Below are positions 1 through 5,396 of a DNA stretch of 6,202 bases, piece after piece. The stretch comes from Actinomycetota bacterium (GTDB lineage: Bacteria > Actinomycetota > Acidimicrobiia > IMCC26256 > JACDBD01), in assembly GCA_013695115.1 (NCBI GenBank), contig JACDBD010000201.1, forward strand, positions 1 to 6,202. Direction: 5' to 3'. Under the pieces are notes generated by a model that worked only from the letters and a program-made list of their open reading frames with translations, did not search any database and was not told where the DNA came from. Every line of letters begins with the position of its first letter. Within the stretch, counting starts at the first letter, position 1. Made by a program: the position numbers and the translations under genes.

Positions 1-744
1 CAGCTTGCCCTTGCGGGCGTTGCGGTCAACGAGTCCCCACATGAGCTGCTCCGCCAGCGGTTTGGTCACGAGCACGAGGTCGATGCGCATGCCCCGATGC
101 TCGTGGAAGTCACCCCGGCGGTAGTCCCAGTACGTGAACAGCTGGTCCTGGTCGTAGAGCGCCCGGAAGGCGTCGACGAGGCCCCACTCGATCAATCGGG
201 CCACCGCCTCGCGCTCCGGTGGCGTGACGTGGGTCGAGTGCTTGAACGCCTTGGGCGACCACAGGTCACGGTCTTCCGGCGCGACGTTGAAGTCGCCCAT
301 CACCGCGAGCGGGTCGGTGGGCGAGGCGGTTGCCGCCAGCCAGGAGTGGAGGCACTCGAGCCACGTCAGCTTCCGGTCGTAGAACTCCGAGCCGACCTCG
401 CGCCCGTTGGGAACGTACGCGCACACCACCCGGACACCTCCGCAGGTTGCGGCGAGCAGCCGGGCATCACCCTCGTACGGGTCGACGATCTCACCCGATG
501 CTTCGAAGCCGGTCGTGACGTCGTCGATGCCGACGCGCGACAGGATGGCAACCCCGTTCCAGCGTCCCGGACCGTGGTGGACGGCGTCGTAGCCGAGCGC
601 ACCGAACGACAGCTGCGGGAACGTGTCGTCCGAGAGCTTCGTCTCCTGGAGGCACACCACGTCGGGCTGGGCGTACTCGAGCCATTCCTCGACGCGTCCC
701 TGGCGCGCCTTCAACGAGTTCACGTTCCACGTCGCCAGGCGCAC
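1..744 (-). CDS. xthA: Exodeoxyribonuclease III (AP endonuclease), C-terminus cut by window edge
   Basis: Mg-dependent nuclease of base excision repair: it cuts 5' to abasic sites, trims damaged 3' ends and has 3'-5' exonuclease activity on duplex DNA. The 248 visible residues follow the Endonuclease/Exonuclease/Phosphatase fold from its first strand (RLATWNVNSLKAR, Asn7 and Asn9). They include the metal-binding Glu34 in CLQETK, the AYVPNG motif with catalytic Tyr110, GDFNVAP with Asp151 and Asn153, and HRGMRIDLVL with Asp222. Residue numbers 34, 151 and 153 coincide with E. coli XthA (268 aa). The final SDH motif with the catalytic His is missing only because the window ends; no frameshift is seen. 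The GTG start at 744-742 places the conserved first strand at the N-terminus and has GGAG 7 nt upstream. It begins 1 nt after the stop of the DUF6285-like gene, so it is probably co-transcribed with it. The family call is secure; the ExoIII subfamily is supported by length and motifs. Confidence 0.95.
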   Translation of the reverse strand, partial: MRLATWNVNSLKARQGRVEEWLEYAQPDVVCLQETKLSDDTFPQLSFGALGYDAVHHGPGRWNGVAILSRVGIDDVTTGFEASGEIVDPYEGDARLLAATCGGVRVVCAYVPNGREVGSEFYDRKLTWLECLHSWLAATASPTDPLAVMGDFNVAPEDRDLWSPKAFKHSTHVTPPEREAVARLIEWGLVDAFRALYDQDQLFTYWDYRRGDFHEHRGMRIDLVLVTKPLAEQLMWGLVDRNARKGKL

Positions 745-745
745 G

Positions 746-1111
746 TCAGGTCTCCAGATGCTTGGGGTTGGCGACCTCGAGCTTGGCCCGTACGGACTCC
801 CGCACACTCGCGACGACTTCGTCGCGGCTGTCGTCGAGCGATCCGTCGCGGATGCCGCGCGCCAACTCGGCGAGCAGGTCGTCGACTTCGCCGTCATGAC
901 CGAGGAGGGCGGCGAGCCGTTCCCGCTCAGCAGCGTCGAGCGCGGGGCCGAGCCGGAGCTCGCGCTCGACGATGCCGAGCACCTTGACCGCCACCCGGGC
1001 GTGAAACAGGACCCGGGTCGGGACGGTCTCGGCGCCCATCACGTCGCGTTCGAGGAACTCACGAACTGCCTCGAGCAGCTCGGGCGCGGTCGGCCGATCC
1101 TGGAGCGTCAC
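746..1111 (-). CDS. Small DUF6285-type protein, partner of the upstream phosphotransferase
   Basis: A 121-residue, mostly helical, charged protein with no signal peptide or membrane segment. It opens with TLQDRPTAPELLEAVREFLE, has a central VLFHARVAVKVLGIVEREL and ends with ESVRAKLEVANPKHLET. This pattern matches what I recall of DUF6285 proteins, which sit beside APH-family phosphotransferases and acyl-CoA dehydrogenases in actinobacteria and proteobacteria. The open frame runs further upstream to 1390, but that part is antisense-like Arg-rich sequence inside the phosphotransferase gene. The GTG at 1111 is preferred: it overlaps the upstream stop as GTGA and has GGAG 8 nt upstream, so translational coupling is likely. 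Inferred role: a small subunit that stabilises or assists the kinase, by analogy with LvaB of the Pseudomonas putida levulinate pathway. Whether LvaB and DUF6285 are the same family is from memory and unchecked. Family call fairly sure; function is inference. Confidence 0.85.
   Translation of the reverse strand: MTLQDRPTAPELLEAVREFLERDVMGAETVPTRVLFHARVAVKVLGIVERELRLGPALDAAERERLAALLGHDGEVDDLLAELARGIRDGSLDDSRDEVVASVRESVRAKLEVANPKHLET
752..755 (-). promoter_or_regulatory. Ribosome binding site of xthA
   Basis: GGAG on the minus strand, 7 nt before the GTG at 744. It lies inside the last codons of the DUF6285-like gene and supports GTG 744 as the start, since the conserved ExoIII first strand begins immediately after it. 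Confidence 0.55.
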
Positions 1112-2082
1112 GGCAATAACTCCAACAGGTCCCACTCCATCTCGGCAACGCGGCGGCCGAGCGCGGCTAGCTCGACCGAGCGCACCGCCCCGTTGAGGTG
1201 GGTGAACGCCTGGATCTGGCAGATGACACCCCACTTGAGCGTCCCGAACAGCTCCCACCACGCCAGGGTCTCGGGGTCGACCTCGCTGCCACCACCATCG
1301 CGATACCCGGCGAGCAGCTCGTCGACGTCCCCGAAGCCGCCGACCCGGCGGTCGGTCACGCCGAAGCGCCACGACTTCACACACAGCCACCCGAGGTCTT
1401 CGACCGGATCACCGAGGTGCGACAGCTCCCAGTCGAGCACTGCTCGCAGGCCATCGGGGCCGACGACGAGGTTCCCGTTGCGGAAGTCGCCGTGCACCAA
1501 GTGCGCCTCGGACGGGGCCGGCACGCGGTCGGCGAGCCACCGCAGGCCGAGCTCGAACGCGGGATGCGGGTCGCCGAAGCCGTCGAGGTACTCGCGGTAG
1601 CGGGCGAGCTGATCGGCCGCGGGCTCGGCGGAGAGCGACGGGAGCGCGACTGGGTCGAGGGCGTGGATACGAGCGGCCTGCTCGCCGCATTGCCGAGCGA
1701 GCCGCGGTCGCGCCGCGGCGTACTCGTCGTCGCGCAGGATCTTGCGGGCGATGGTCTCGCCCTCGACCCGCTCCATGACGAAGCCCGAGCCGAGGTCGTC
1801 CGAGTCTTCGAGGAGGAACCAGACGCGGGGAACTGATACGCCGCCTTCGTGCGCCAGCCGGAGCAGGTCGAACTCCACCGCCCGCTCGGACCAGCCGAGG
1901 TAGCCGCTCGGGTCGCGCCGCAACACGAGCCCGTGGCGCGTGGCGTCTTCGCCCACCGCGTCGAACGCCCATGTCTCGCGCGACGCGCCTCCCGACAGCC
2001 GCCTCAACCCTTCGACGCGCGCCGGCGAACGCAGATGGCGCGACGTCGCGGTCGCGAGTCGGTCTTCGTCCGGCGCGCCCAT
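1108..2082 (-). CDS. APH-family phosphotransferase (candidate acyl-CoA-linked hydroxyl kinase)
   Basis: A 324-aa cytosolic kinase-like protein of the aminoglycoside phosphotransferase/choline kinase superfamily. Visible parts are: a nucleotide-loop segment LSGGASRETW (residues 29-38); LVLRRDPSGYLG (52-63), where Arg occupies the place of the usual ATP-positioning Lys, as is common in the acyl-CoA-linked subgroup; the hinge FVMERVEGET (101-110); the catalytic Brenner motif HGDFRNGN (197-204, Asp199 and Asn204); and the metal-binding LDWE (216-219, Asp217). All key residues are present, so the enzyme looks active. The substrate is unlikely to be an antibiotic: this subgroup includes the kinase domain of ACAD10/11 and LvaA, which phosphorylate 4-hydroxyacyl-CoAs. 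ATG 2082 is chosen because it starts just before the conserved helix and follows a -10-like box by 7 nt. The frame stays open to 2595, but that extension is Ser/Pro/Ala-rich and looks non-coding. The next gene overlaps its stop by 4 nt. Confidence 0.92.
   Translation of the reverse strand: MGAPDEDRLATATSRHLRSPARVEGLRRLSGGASRETWAFDAVGEDATRHGLVLRRDPSGYLGWSERAVEFDLLRLAHEGGVSVPRVWFLLEDSDDLGSGFVMERVEGETIARKILRDDEYAAARPRLARQCGEQAARIHALDPVALPSLSAEPAADQLARYREYLDGFGDPHPAFELGLRWLADRVPAPSEAHLVHGDFRNGNLVVGPDGLRAVLDWELSHLGDPVEDLGWLCVKSWRFGVTDRRVGGFGDVDELLAGYRDGGGSEVDPETLAWWELFGTLKWGVICQIQAFTHLNGAVRSVELAALGRRVAEMEWDLLELLP
1120..1123 (-). promoter_or_regulatory. Ribosome binding site of the DUF6285-type gene
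   Basis: GGAG on the minus strand, 8 nt before GTG 1111, lying within the last codons of the phosphotransferase gene. Together with the GTGA overlap it decides the start over the in-frame alternatives further upstream. Confidence 0.55.
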
Positions 2083-2455
2083 GCGACGGACGCTACCTAC
2101 CCCCCGATGGGGCAACCGCCTCCGGCACAGACGGGGCGGGTGCGGCCGGCGCGGGCTCCTGGTCAGTACTGCCGATCTGGTCTCCGACCCGCCCCAGGGG
2201 ACCGGCGCGTCGCAGCTTGGTGGCGAAGCCGCCGTGCCGAACTCCGCCGCGCAACAGGAACCGGGGGGCCCGCTGCTCGACCCCAACGCACGGCTCGGCG
2301 CCGGCGGAGAACCCGGGGCCCACGAGCCGGTCGCGCCGACGGCGCCGCCCGGTGACTTCGCCGGGCCGGCGCCGGGCGAGGAGCCCGAGGGGGCGGTCTT
2401 CGACGACGCGCACCGCGACGGGGAGGAGTCCGGCTTCAACGACGACGCCATCTGA
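2081..2455 (+). CDS. Doubtful small ORF, acidic Pro/Gly-rich hypothetical protein
   Basis: A 124-codon open frame that I do not recognise. Its first 27 codons give an Arg-rich basic stretch. From about 2162 the product becomes acidic and low in complexity (for example GDFAGPAPGEEPEGAVFDDA), ending in FNDDAI. Third positions are about 90 percent G or C across the second part, and the Asp/Glu/Gly/Ala make-up is more like real coding sequence than the antisense frames. Against it: no ribosome binding site, no domain, a start that collides head-on with the phosphotransferase start codon, and a minus frame sharing the same wobble positions. If real, translation may start later (GTG 2234 is in frame). 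It ends 30 nt before the DUF2207 start. It could equally be chance open frame in GC-rich DNA. Confidence 0.2.
   Translation: MRRTLPTPRWGNRLRHRRGGCGRRGLLVSTADLVSDPPQGTGASQLGGEAAVPNSAAQQEPGGPLLDPNARLGAGGEPGAHEPVAPTAPPGDFAGPAPGEEPEGAVFDDAHRDGEESGFNDDAI
2090..2095 (-). promoter_or_regulatory. Leaderless-type -10 box of the phosphotransferase operon
   Basis: TAGCGT on the minus strand fits the actinobacterial TANNNT -10 pattern and ends exactly 7 nt before ATG 2082, so transcription would start at or next to the A of the ATG. No Shine-Dalgarno sequence is evident, which agrees with a leaderless mRNA. No convincing -35 box is seen; TTGCCC at 2115-2110 is spaced too closely (14 nt). The DUF2207 gene has the same arrangement with a very similar sequence. 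Confidence 0.45.
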
Positions 2456-2472
2456 GGCCGCGTCGTCATCGC

Positions 2473-2478
2473 TAGAGT
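2473..2478 (+). promoter_or_regulatory. Leaderless-type -10 box of the DUF2207 gene
   Basis: TAGAGT (a TANNNT box) followed by exactly 7 nt and then GTG 2486, so the transcript would begin at the start codon. No Shine-Dalgarno sequence precedes the GTG. The bases TAGAGTCCGCC closely match TAGCGTCCGTC ahead of the phosphotransferase gene, at identical spacing. No good -35 box is seen. Confidence 0.5.
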
Positions 2479-2485
2479 CCGCCTC

Positions 2486-4318
2486 GTGCGGACCGTCCGT
2501 CTCGTCGCCGTCGTCGCGCTCGCCATGGGCGCGGCCGCGCTCGGAGCTCCCGCGGCGTCGGCTCCCACAGCCAGCGGGAGCGAGCGGATCCTCAACTACG
2601 ACGTCAACATCAAGATCGAGGACAGCGGCGACCTGCTGATCACCGAGACGATCGACTACGACTTCGGCGTCGTCCCGAAGCACGGCATCTTCCGCGACAT
2701 CCCCGTCCGCTATAGCGAGTACCCCGACAAGAAGGCGCACCACGACCGGATCTACCGGCTCGACGTCGAGTCGGTACGGGCGACCGAGGGGACGCCCGCC
2801 GAGTACACGGTCGAGAACGCGGGGGGCGCCAAGCGCATCAAGATCGGCGATCCCGACGAGACCATCACCGGCGGGCACTCCTACGAGATCACGTACCGGG
2901 TGGAGGGCGCGCTGACCGGGTTCGAGGACCACGACGAGCTCTACTGGGACGCGGTCGGCGACGACTGGTCCGTGATCATCCAGCATGTCAGCGTGACGGT
3001 GGAAGCTCCCGCCGACATCACCCAGGTCGCCTGTTTCAGCGGCCCGGTCGGATCGACGCTTCCTTGCACCGGGGCCGCCTCGACCGGCCCGACCGCGCAG
3101 TTCAGCCAGGACGAGCTGTTCCCGTTCCAGGCAATGAGCGTCGTGGTCGGCATCCCGAAGGGTGTCGTCCCGGAGCCGAAGCCGATCCTCGACGAGACCT
3201 GGTGGTTCGGCCGCGGTTTCCAGCCCACGGCGGCGAACGTGGGCGGCTTTGGTGTGCTCTCGCTGCTCGTGGCGGGCGCGTTCGGCCTGCTCGCGTTCAA
3301 GCGAGGCCGTGACCGTCGGTACACGGGCTCGCCCGTCGACGCCGCCTTCGGCGATGCCACCAAGGACGCGAAGGAGGAGACGGTCCCGCTGGGCGGCGAG
3401 GCCGAGACGCCGGTCGAGTTCGTGCCCCCCGGCGACCTGCGTCCCGGGCAGGTCGGAACCCTGGTCGACTTCACCGCCCACCCGCTCGACGTCACCGCGA
3501 CAATCGTCGACCTCGCGGTGCGGGGTTACCTCGTCATCGAGGAGAAGCCCAACGGTCGCAAGCCCGACTGGACGCTCACCAAGAAGAAGGAGCCCGACGG
3601 CCTCGAGCTCTACGAGGTCGAGCTCATGAAGGGCCTGTTCGGCTCCAAGGACGAGGTCGAGCTCTCCGACCTCCGCTACAAATTCGCCTCGAAGATGGGC
3701 AAGGTGCAGAAGGCGCTGACCGACGACGCGATGAAGAAGGGCTGGTTCACGAAGCCGCCGGGCGCGGTTCGGCTCGGGTTCGGATGTCTCGGCGTCATCG
3801 TCTTCCTCGTCGGGGTGGCGGCGTTCGTGCTCGCGGTCGCGTTCACCGAGCTCGCGCTGTGGCCCATCCCGATCATCGGGCTCGGCGTCGCGCTCACCGT
3901 CGGCGCCTACTGGATGCCCCAGCGAACCGCCAAGGGCTACGCCGTGCTCCGCCGTACCGACGGGTTCCGCCGCTTCATCGACGAGTCGGAGAAGGAGCGG
4001 GCCAAGTTCGCGGAGAAGAAGAACCTCTTCTCCGAGTACCTGCCCTACGCGATCGTGTTCGGTTCGGTCGATAAGTGGGCCAAGGCGTTCGCCGGGCTCG
4101 ACGACCAGCCGCCCGACACCTCGTCGTGGTACGTCGGAACTACCGCGTTCAGCTACTACACATTTGGCCACGCGATGGACGGGTTCACGGTGTCGAGCGC
4201 GGGCACGCTCTCGTCGACCCCGCCGTCGACGTCGTCTAGCTCGGGCTCGAGCGGGTTCAGTGGCGGTGGCGGGTTCAGCGGCGGTGGTGGCGGCGGCGGC
4301 GGCGGCGGCTCCTGGTAG
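2486..4318 (+). CDS. DUF2207-family membrane protein with signal peptide and Gly-rich C-terminal tail
   Basis: A complete 610-aa predicted membrane protein. Residues 1-26 form a signal peptide (RTVR, a hydrophobic core, then APAASA as the likely cleavage site). Residues 30-240 are an extracellular beta-rich DUF2207 domain, opening with ERILNYDVNIKIEDSGDLLITE and containing GIFRDIPVRY and HSYEITYRVEGAL; Cys183 and Cys194 could form a disulfide. A transmembrane helix lies at about 249-271, followed by basic KRGRDRR, a cytoplasmic part with the family motif VPPGDLRPGQVGTLVD and DVTATIVDLAVRGYLVIEE (about 313-353), two more helices (about 429-453 and 457-476), and then EYLPYAIVFGSVDKWAKAF (517-535). 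The tail is Ser-rich then FSGGGGFSGG, ten glycines, and SW at the end, as is usual in this family. GTG 2486 gives a proper signal peptide and follows a -10 box by 7 nt. Function is unknown; I would not go beyond an envelope-associated role. Its stop faces the stop of the next gene 6 nt away. Confidence 0.93.
   Translation: MRTVRLVAVVALAMGAAALGAPAASAPTASGSERILNYDVNIKIEDSGDLLITETIDYDFGVVPKHGIFRDIPVRYSEYPDKKAHHDRIYRLDVESVRATEGTPAEYTVENAGGAKRIKIGDPDETITGGHSYEITYRVEGALTGFEDHDELYWDAVGDDWSVIIQHVSVTVEAPADITQVACFSGPVGSTLPCTGAASTGPTAQFSQDELFPFQAMSVVVGIPKGVVPEPKPILDETWWFGRGFQPTAANVGGFGVLSLLVAGAFGLLAFKRGRDRRYTGSPVDAAFGDATKDAKEETVPLGGEAETPVEFVPPGDLRPGQVGTLVDFTAHPLDVTATIVDLAVRGYLVIEEKPNGRKPDWTLTKKKEPDGLELYEVELMKGLFGSKDEVELSDLRYKFASKMGKVQKALTDDAMKKGWFTKPPGAVRLGFGCLGVIVFLVGVAAFVLAVAFTELALWPIPIIGLGVALTVGAYWMPQRTAKGYAVLRRTDGFRRFIDESEKERAKFAEKKNLFSEYLPYAIVFGSVDKWAKAFAGLDDQPPDTSSWYVGTTAFSYYTFGHAMDGFTVSSAGTLSSTPPSTSSSSGSSGFSGGGGFSGGGGGGGGGGSW
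4289..4309 (+). repeat. (GGC)7 trinucleotide repeat in the poly-Gly tail of the DUF2207 gene
   Basis: Seven GGC codons in a row, preceded by GGC GGT GGT, encode a run of ten glycines just before the final Ser-Trp. It is a simple in-frame repeat, so copy changes would lengthen or shorten the tail without shifting the frame. Confidence 0.9.
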
Positions 4319-4324
4319 CCGCGC

Positions 4325-5338
4325 CTACCCGTTCACTCCCACCGGCTGTCCATCGACGATCTGGTCGAGGTATTCGGACAATCCGTATCCGGTGCGACCG
4401 TCCCAGCGCCACTCGGTCATCCCCTCGGAAATGCGGGTGACGAGCTGCTCGCCTTCGGGTGTCTTGCGTCGGTTGCGGAGCGGGATGAGGTTGAGGACGG
4501 TCCCCTCGATCTCGTAGTCACGCTCGACGGTGTGGGCGGTAGCCCGGATCTTCTGATGGTACGAGTCCGCGCCTTCCCACTCGGTCTCGATCTCGGCCCG
4601 GTCGATGTGCCGGTATTCGCCGTCCTCGAGCGCGACACCGCCGATGCGCTGCGACCCGTCCTTGGCCGTCACGATCGAGATCACGAACCCGGCGTCCTCC
4701 CCGAAGTTCATCGTGAGCCACCGGTACCACCACGGCGACTGCCAGAAGCGCGGGCCCCACGAGTGGTCGCGCAGACCGAAGCCGTCGACCTCCCATTCCT
4801 CGTCGCCGACTCGGATGGCGCCGCGGGCGCCGACGTGCTGCTCGTAGTGGCCGCGGGCGAAGCCCTCGCCCGGGTTCTCCGCGATCGGTGAGCCGTCGTC
4901 GTTCACGGGCTCGCCGCCCCACATGGGCGACACGCCGCGGTAGTCGAGCTCTACCTCGGCGTCGACCCACGGGTTCTCGGTGAACGCCTGGCGCGGGTTT
5001 GCCATCTGCAGCGGTTCCTCGAGCAGCGCCACCTTGCCGCGGTACGCGGTGCGCAGCGCCTCGAACGGCTCCACCACGTCGAAGCGCATACCGCCGGCGT
5101 CGAAGGCGTCGTTGTCGGCGATCTCGGGCCGGGCGAACATGAACCCCACGCGGCCGTCGGGCAGGTACAGGCACGTCGTCATCTCGGCGTAGCCCTCGTT
5201 GGCCCGGTTCCCGAGGCGCAGGAAGCCGCCGACCCCTTCGGCGGGGTCGTACACGTTGAAGTACATCGACTCGTTGAAGTTCGATGCCTCCTCTAGCGGG
5301 TGCATGTACTCGTCGGCGGGCTCGAGGCGCAGCTTCAT
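4325..5338 (-). CDS. DUF7065/DUF7064-type protein (CrtC/AttH-like two-lobed beta fold)
   Basis: A complete 337-aa soluble protein with no signal peptide or membrane helix. It starts with a conserved-looking N-terminal lobe (SNFNESMYFNVYDP at 19-32, then GGFLRLGNRANEGYAEMT). A linker carries ENPWVDAEVELDYRGVSPMW. The C-terminal lobe has HYEQHVGARGAIRV (164-177), the signature GFGLRDHSWGPRFW (186-199), WYRWLTMNFG (204-213) and the ending EGMTEWRWDGRTGYGLSEY (305-323). This layout matches my recollection of proteins labelled DUF7065 plus DUF7064, which resemble carotenoid hydratase CrtC/AttH two-lipocalin folds that handle hydrophobic small molecules. The His and Asp of RDHSWG are candidate active-site residues. 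ATG 5338 is chosen because the open frame beyond it (to 5569) is antisense to the SMP-30 gene, and a promoter-like pair ends 7 nt upstream. Function is not established; a small-molecule enzyme in a catabolic locus is inference. Confidence 0.85.
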   Translation of the reverse strand: MKLRLEPADEYMHPLEEASNFNESMYFNVYDPAEGVGGFLRLGNRANEGYAEMTTCLYLPDGRVGFMFARPEIADNDAFDAGGMRFDVVEPFEALRTAYRGKVALLEEPLQMANPRQAFTENPWVDAEVELDYRGVSPMWGGEPVNDDGSPIAENPGEGFARGHYEQHVGARGAIRVGDEEWEVDGFGLRDHSWGPRFWQSPWWYRWLTMNFGEDAGFVISIVTAKDGSQRIGGVALEDGEYRHIDRAEIETEWEGADSYHQKIRATAHTVERDYEIEGTVLNLIPLRNRRKTPEGEQLVTRISEGMTEWRWDGRTGYGLSEYLDQIVDGQPVGVNG

Positions 5339-5345
5339 GCGCGCG

Positions 5346-5374
5346 AGTCCACCGCCCCTTGACCGTCCGGTCAA
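5346..5374 (-). promoter_or_regulatory. Putative leaderless promoter of the DUF7064-type gene
   Basis: On the minus strand, TTGACC (5374-5369) and TGGACT (5351-5346) are separated by 17 nt, and the latter ends 7 nt before ATG 5338. The -35-like box is very good. The -10-like box is weak (G at its second position), but its spacing matches the other leaderless-looking genes here. The -35 lies inside the dyad at 5358-5375, so a bound repressor would block it. Confidence 0.45.
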
Positions 5375-5375
5375 G
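5358..5375. promoter_or_regulatory. Palindromic operator between divergent genes (TetR-like candidate)
   Basis: CTTGACCG-TC-CGGTCAAG has two perfect 8-bp arms around a 2-bp centre. It sits in the 58-bp gap between the DUF7064-type gene and the SMP-30 gene and overlaps the -35-like boxes of both. Symmetry of this length is typical of dimeric repressors such as TetR-family proteins, which often control acyl-CoA or other small-molecule catabolic genes. No regulator gene is in the window, so the protein that binds it is unknown. The symmetry extends imperfectly to 5346-5387. Confidence 0.65.
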
Positions 5376-5387
5376 CGGTGGTGGGCT
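5359..5387 (+). promoter_or_regulatory. Putative promoter of the SMP-30 family gene
   Basis: TTGACC (5359-5364) and TGGGCT (5382-5387) are spaced by 17 nt on the plus strand, with ATG 5397 following 9 nt later. It mirrors the minus-strand promoter: both use one arm of the dyad as -35 and a TGG(A/G)CT box as -10. The -10-like box is weak by the TANNNT standard, so this is a suggestion from spacing and symmetry. Confidence 0.4.
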
Positions 5388-5396
5388 GCGCGGTCA

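Larger units (their letters stand above)
2083..2485. other. Divergent interval of about 400 bp without a confident gene
   Basis: This interval separates the minus-strand phosphotransferase operon from the plus-strand DUF2207 gene. It has leaderless-type -10 boxes at both ends. The interior is very GC-rich and open in several frames. The plus frame ending at TGA 2453-2455 has strongly GC-biased third positions and an acidic, Pro/Gly-rich product. A minus frame ending at TAG 2095-2093 gives an Arg-rich then Pro/Ala-rich product. The minus frame continuous with the phosphotransferase gives Ser/Pro/Cys-rich sequence typical of antisense reading. None shows a recognisable domain, transmembrane segment or good ribosome binding site. 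No tRNA, repeat array or clear intrinsic terminator is visible. Confidence 0.6.

Noticed and set aside
97..987. 296-codon plus-strand open frame over xthA and the DUF6285-like gene
   Set aside because: It is antisense to ExoIII, whose catalytic motifs are unmistakable; the product is Arg/Val-rich with no domain.
983..990. CTTGACCG half-site inside the DUF6285-like gene as a second operator
   Set aside because: There is no inverted partner next to it and it lies in coding sequence; most likely chance.
1108..2082. Aminoglycoside resistance gene
   Set aside because: The fold is shared, but the RR in LVLRRDP, the DUF6285-like partner and the operon context fit the acyl-CoA-linked metabolic subgroup rather than resistance enzymes.
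2083..2595. N-terminal extension of the phosphotransferase to 2595
   Set aside because: The added 171 residues are Ser/Pro/Ala/Cys-rich, lack similarity to the kinase fold and run into the DUF2207 signal-peptide region; ATG 2082 with a -10 box 7 nt upstream is better.
2093..4171. Very long open frame (692 codons) on the minus strand across the DUF2207 gene
   Set aside because: It is antisense to a clear membrane protein gene; its product is Arg/Asp/Glu/Leu/Val-rich with no domain. Long antisense frames are expected in DNA of this GC content.
4305..4322. Hairpin GCGGCT-CCTGGT-AGCCGC over the DUF2207 stop codon as an intrinsic terminator
   Set aside because: The stem is only 6 bp and no T-run follows on either strand; such stems arise easily beside a GGC repeat.
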